From Actinomycetota bacterium (GTDB taxonomy: Bacteria; Actinomycetota; Acidimicrobiia; Acidimicrobiales; CADCSY01): 7,365 nucleotides of DNA. Positions 5,954 through 7,365 of the stretch are shown piece after piece. Both the position numbers and the translations under genes were made by a program. Within the stretch, counting starts at the first letter, position 1; each line of letters starts with the position of its first letter. The stretch is taken from contig JACOTK010000199.1 in NCBI GenBank assembly GCA_016178435.1, positions 1-7,365 on the forward strand. Direction: 5' to 3'. The notes beneath the pieces are model-generated. The model was not told where the DNA came from. It saw only the letters and a list, made by a program, of their open reading frames with translations, and did no database searches.

Positions 5954-7365
5954 GCGGACTCGGCCAATCGCAGACTCACCCCTCGCCCGGGAAAGACGAC
6001 GCCCTGTTCACGACCGCGGCCCTTTGCCTCGTACAACGCTTCGTCCGCTCGTTGCAGCGTCACATGAGGTGACACCCCGGCTTCGTGCAGGGCAAGACCG
6101 ATGCTGAGGGAGGTGGCCGGATTCAGCGCCCTCCACCCGTCGAGAAGGCGCACCACGACCTCATCGACCTTGTCGCCGACACCCCGGAGGAGGGCAACGA
6201 ACTCATCGCCCCCAAAGCGGGCAACCGCGTCCCGGTCCCGGAGCGATGCGCTCAGGTAGCCGCCCAGCTCCCGCAACAGCGCGTCACCCGTCTCGTGACC
6301 GAAGGAGTCATTCACCTGTTTGAAGTGATCAAGGTCGATCATCATCACGCCGTCCCCGGGACTCAGCCCGGCCAACAGCGCCATGGCGTGGCGACGGTTG
6401 CCCACGCCGGTCAGCTCATCTCGCAACGACTGGTCCAGCAGCGACAGCTTGGAGCGCACACGCTCGAAGGCAAGGCCTCCTTGCGCACCCAGCACTCGTC
6501 CGACCGCCCGCCTGAACGGCCTCACCTGCTCCGGCACGTCGGCCAGCGCGATCGCCACAACCCCGAAGGGTTGCTCAACGCCACGCACCGGCGCCCAGAG
6601 CACGCTTCGTGCACCGTCGACATCGACCCAGTAGCCCGCGTCGGCGGGAGAGGTCACGACAACCTCGCCGTCGCGAATCGACTGCCAGATCTCCGGCGGC
6701 ACCTTTCGGGTCTTCTCTCCGTTGACGGCAGGCAGGCCCCACGCGTAACAACCGGTCACCTCCAGCTCCAGGTCGAGCAGGAGCACCAACGACCCGAGTC
6801 CTCCCATCAGCTCGCCGGAGAACCACGCCACATGTGAGCCCACCCCGTCGGGACTCACCTGTGACGCCATGTCCTCGATGGCATCGATGACCACTTCCAA
6901 CTCTCTCAGTCGACTGGCCTCACGTCGTTGCTCACGGTCGACATTTGCCATGATGCGAGCAAGGGTCTCAGCCACCACAACCCCGATGACCACCATGAAC
7001 ACGCCAACCGTGACCTGACTCGAGTCAAGACCGCTTCCCAGCATGTGGGTCGCGAACAACGACAGGCCAATGAATGGGAGCAGGGCCGACGCCGTGTGCA
7101 CGGAATGGCCCACACCCACCCATACGCACACGAGCACGTAGAACGGAAAGCCGATGGAGGGGTTGATGTCCAGGAGAACAGCCCCTCCCGTGATCACCAC
7201 GCACGCAAAGATGGCAAGCGTCAAGCTGGTCCACCGCGGCCAGCGGTCCCAGGGCGCAAACCAACCCACCGCTGCGGCGCCGAACACCGGACCGGAGATG
7301 ACCGCCAGGGCTGACCGACTGAAGGAGAGCTCGACGGGAAGGACGGCCATGACGACGGCCATGAC
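5950..7365 (-). CDS. Membrane diguanylate cyclase, paralogue of the downstream one; N-terminus outside the window
   Basis: The frame is open to the window edge, and 471 codons are seen. The Met codon at 7360-7362 is probably internal, because alignment with the neighbour (FAPWDRW at 35-41 from that Met, against 58-64) suggests about 23 residues are missing, including most of the first membrane helix. The layout is the same: remaining hydrophobic segments up to about residue 137, a charged helical linker (about 139-168), a GAF-like domain (about 171-303, with SVLWAPVRGVEQPFGVVAIAL), then the GGDEF domain from DELTGVGNRR (315-324). Metal ligand Asp343 is in IDLDHFKQVND, and the signature is GGDEF (384-388). 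RDRD (375-378) keeps the inhibition site. Both active and inhibitory sites are intact, so an active c-di-GMP synthase is expected. Its stop overlaps the next gene's start by 4 bases. Similarity to the neighbour over the whole length points to an old tandem duplication. Confidence 0.9.
   Translation of the reverse strand, partial: VMAVVMAVLPVELSFSRSALAVISGPVFGAAAVGWFAPWDRWPRWTSLTLAIFACVVITGGAVLLDINPSIGFPFYVLVCVWVGVGHSVHTASALLPFIGLSLFATHMLGSGLDSSQVTVGVFMVVIGVVVAETLARIMANVDREQRREASRLRELEVVIDAIEDMASQVSPDGVGSHVAWFSGELMGGLGSLVLLLDLELEVTGCYAWGLPAVNGEKTRKVPPEIWQSIRDGEVVVTSPADAGYWVDVDGARSVLWAPVRGVEQPFGVVAIALADVPEQVRPFRRAVGRVLGAQGGLAFERVRSKLSLLDQSLRDELTGVGNRRHAMALLAGLSPGDGVMMIDLDHFKQVNDSFGHETGDALLRELGGYLSASLRDRDAVARFGGDEFVALLRGVGDKVDEVVVRLLDGWRALNPATSLSIGLALHEAGVSPHVTLQRADEALYEAKGRGREQGVVFPGRGVSLRLAESA

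Noticed and set aside
4583..6067. 494-codon plus-strand open frame opposite the first cyclase, and a 250-codon one (6085-6837) opposite the second
   Set aside because: The translations are rich in His, Gln, Arg and Asp without domains, and the frames mirror the clear GGDEF genes on the other strand. They arise from GC-rich third positions.

Overview
The window is high in GC and tightly packed, with a strong preference for G or C at third codon positions and several 4-base gene overlaps. Together with the gene content (a HemD-winged-helix regulator of the kind known from Streptomyces and Mycobacterium), this points to an actinobacterium, possibly an acidimicrobial lineage. The lineage is an inference; no rRNA or other marker is present.

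Layout. Bases 1-186 may hold the hydrophilic C-terminal end of a plus-strand gene cut by the window edge; the same bases also contain a GlnR-like direct repeat. Next, all on the plus strand, come an NnaR-type regulator (uroporphyrinogen-III-synthase fold fused to an OmpR/PhoB-type winged helix, about 183-1328) and three biotin genes: bioA (1361-2653), bioF (2650-3825) and bioD (3815-4462). bioA/bioF overlap by 4 bases and bioF/bioD by 11, so they form one translationally linked operon. The gap from nnaR to bioA is only 32 bases. On the minus strand are two homologous membrane diguanylate cyclases in tandem: the upstream one (7365-5950, its N-terminus cut by the window edge) overlaps the downstream one (5953-4427) by 4 bases. 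The second runs tail to tail into bioD with a 36-base overlap that contains a hairpin.

How the genes work together. BioF condenses pimeloyl thioester with alanine to 8-amino-7-oxononanoate (KAPA). BioA aminates KAPA to 7,8-diaminononanoate (DAPA). BioD closes the ureido ring to dethiobiotin. BioB and the pimeloyl-making genes are not in the window. The BioA sequence resembles the Bacillus subtilis lysine-dependent subclass more than the Escherichia coli SAM-dependent one. The nnaR homologue is a nitrogen-assimilation regulator in its relatives and lies directly upstream of the biotin genes, which is an unusual pairing. The two cyclases share a six-helix membrane module with a PWDRW motif, a GAF-like domain and an intact GGDEF domain with an inhibitory RxxD site. 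They probably make c-di-GMP in response to a signal that the sequence does not identify.

No mobile elements, CRISPR arrays, tRNAs or rRNAs were seen. Nothing here amounts to a clearly new system. The most interesting points are the regulator-biotin linkage, the BioA subclass, the unidentified sensor module and the coupled cyclase pair.
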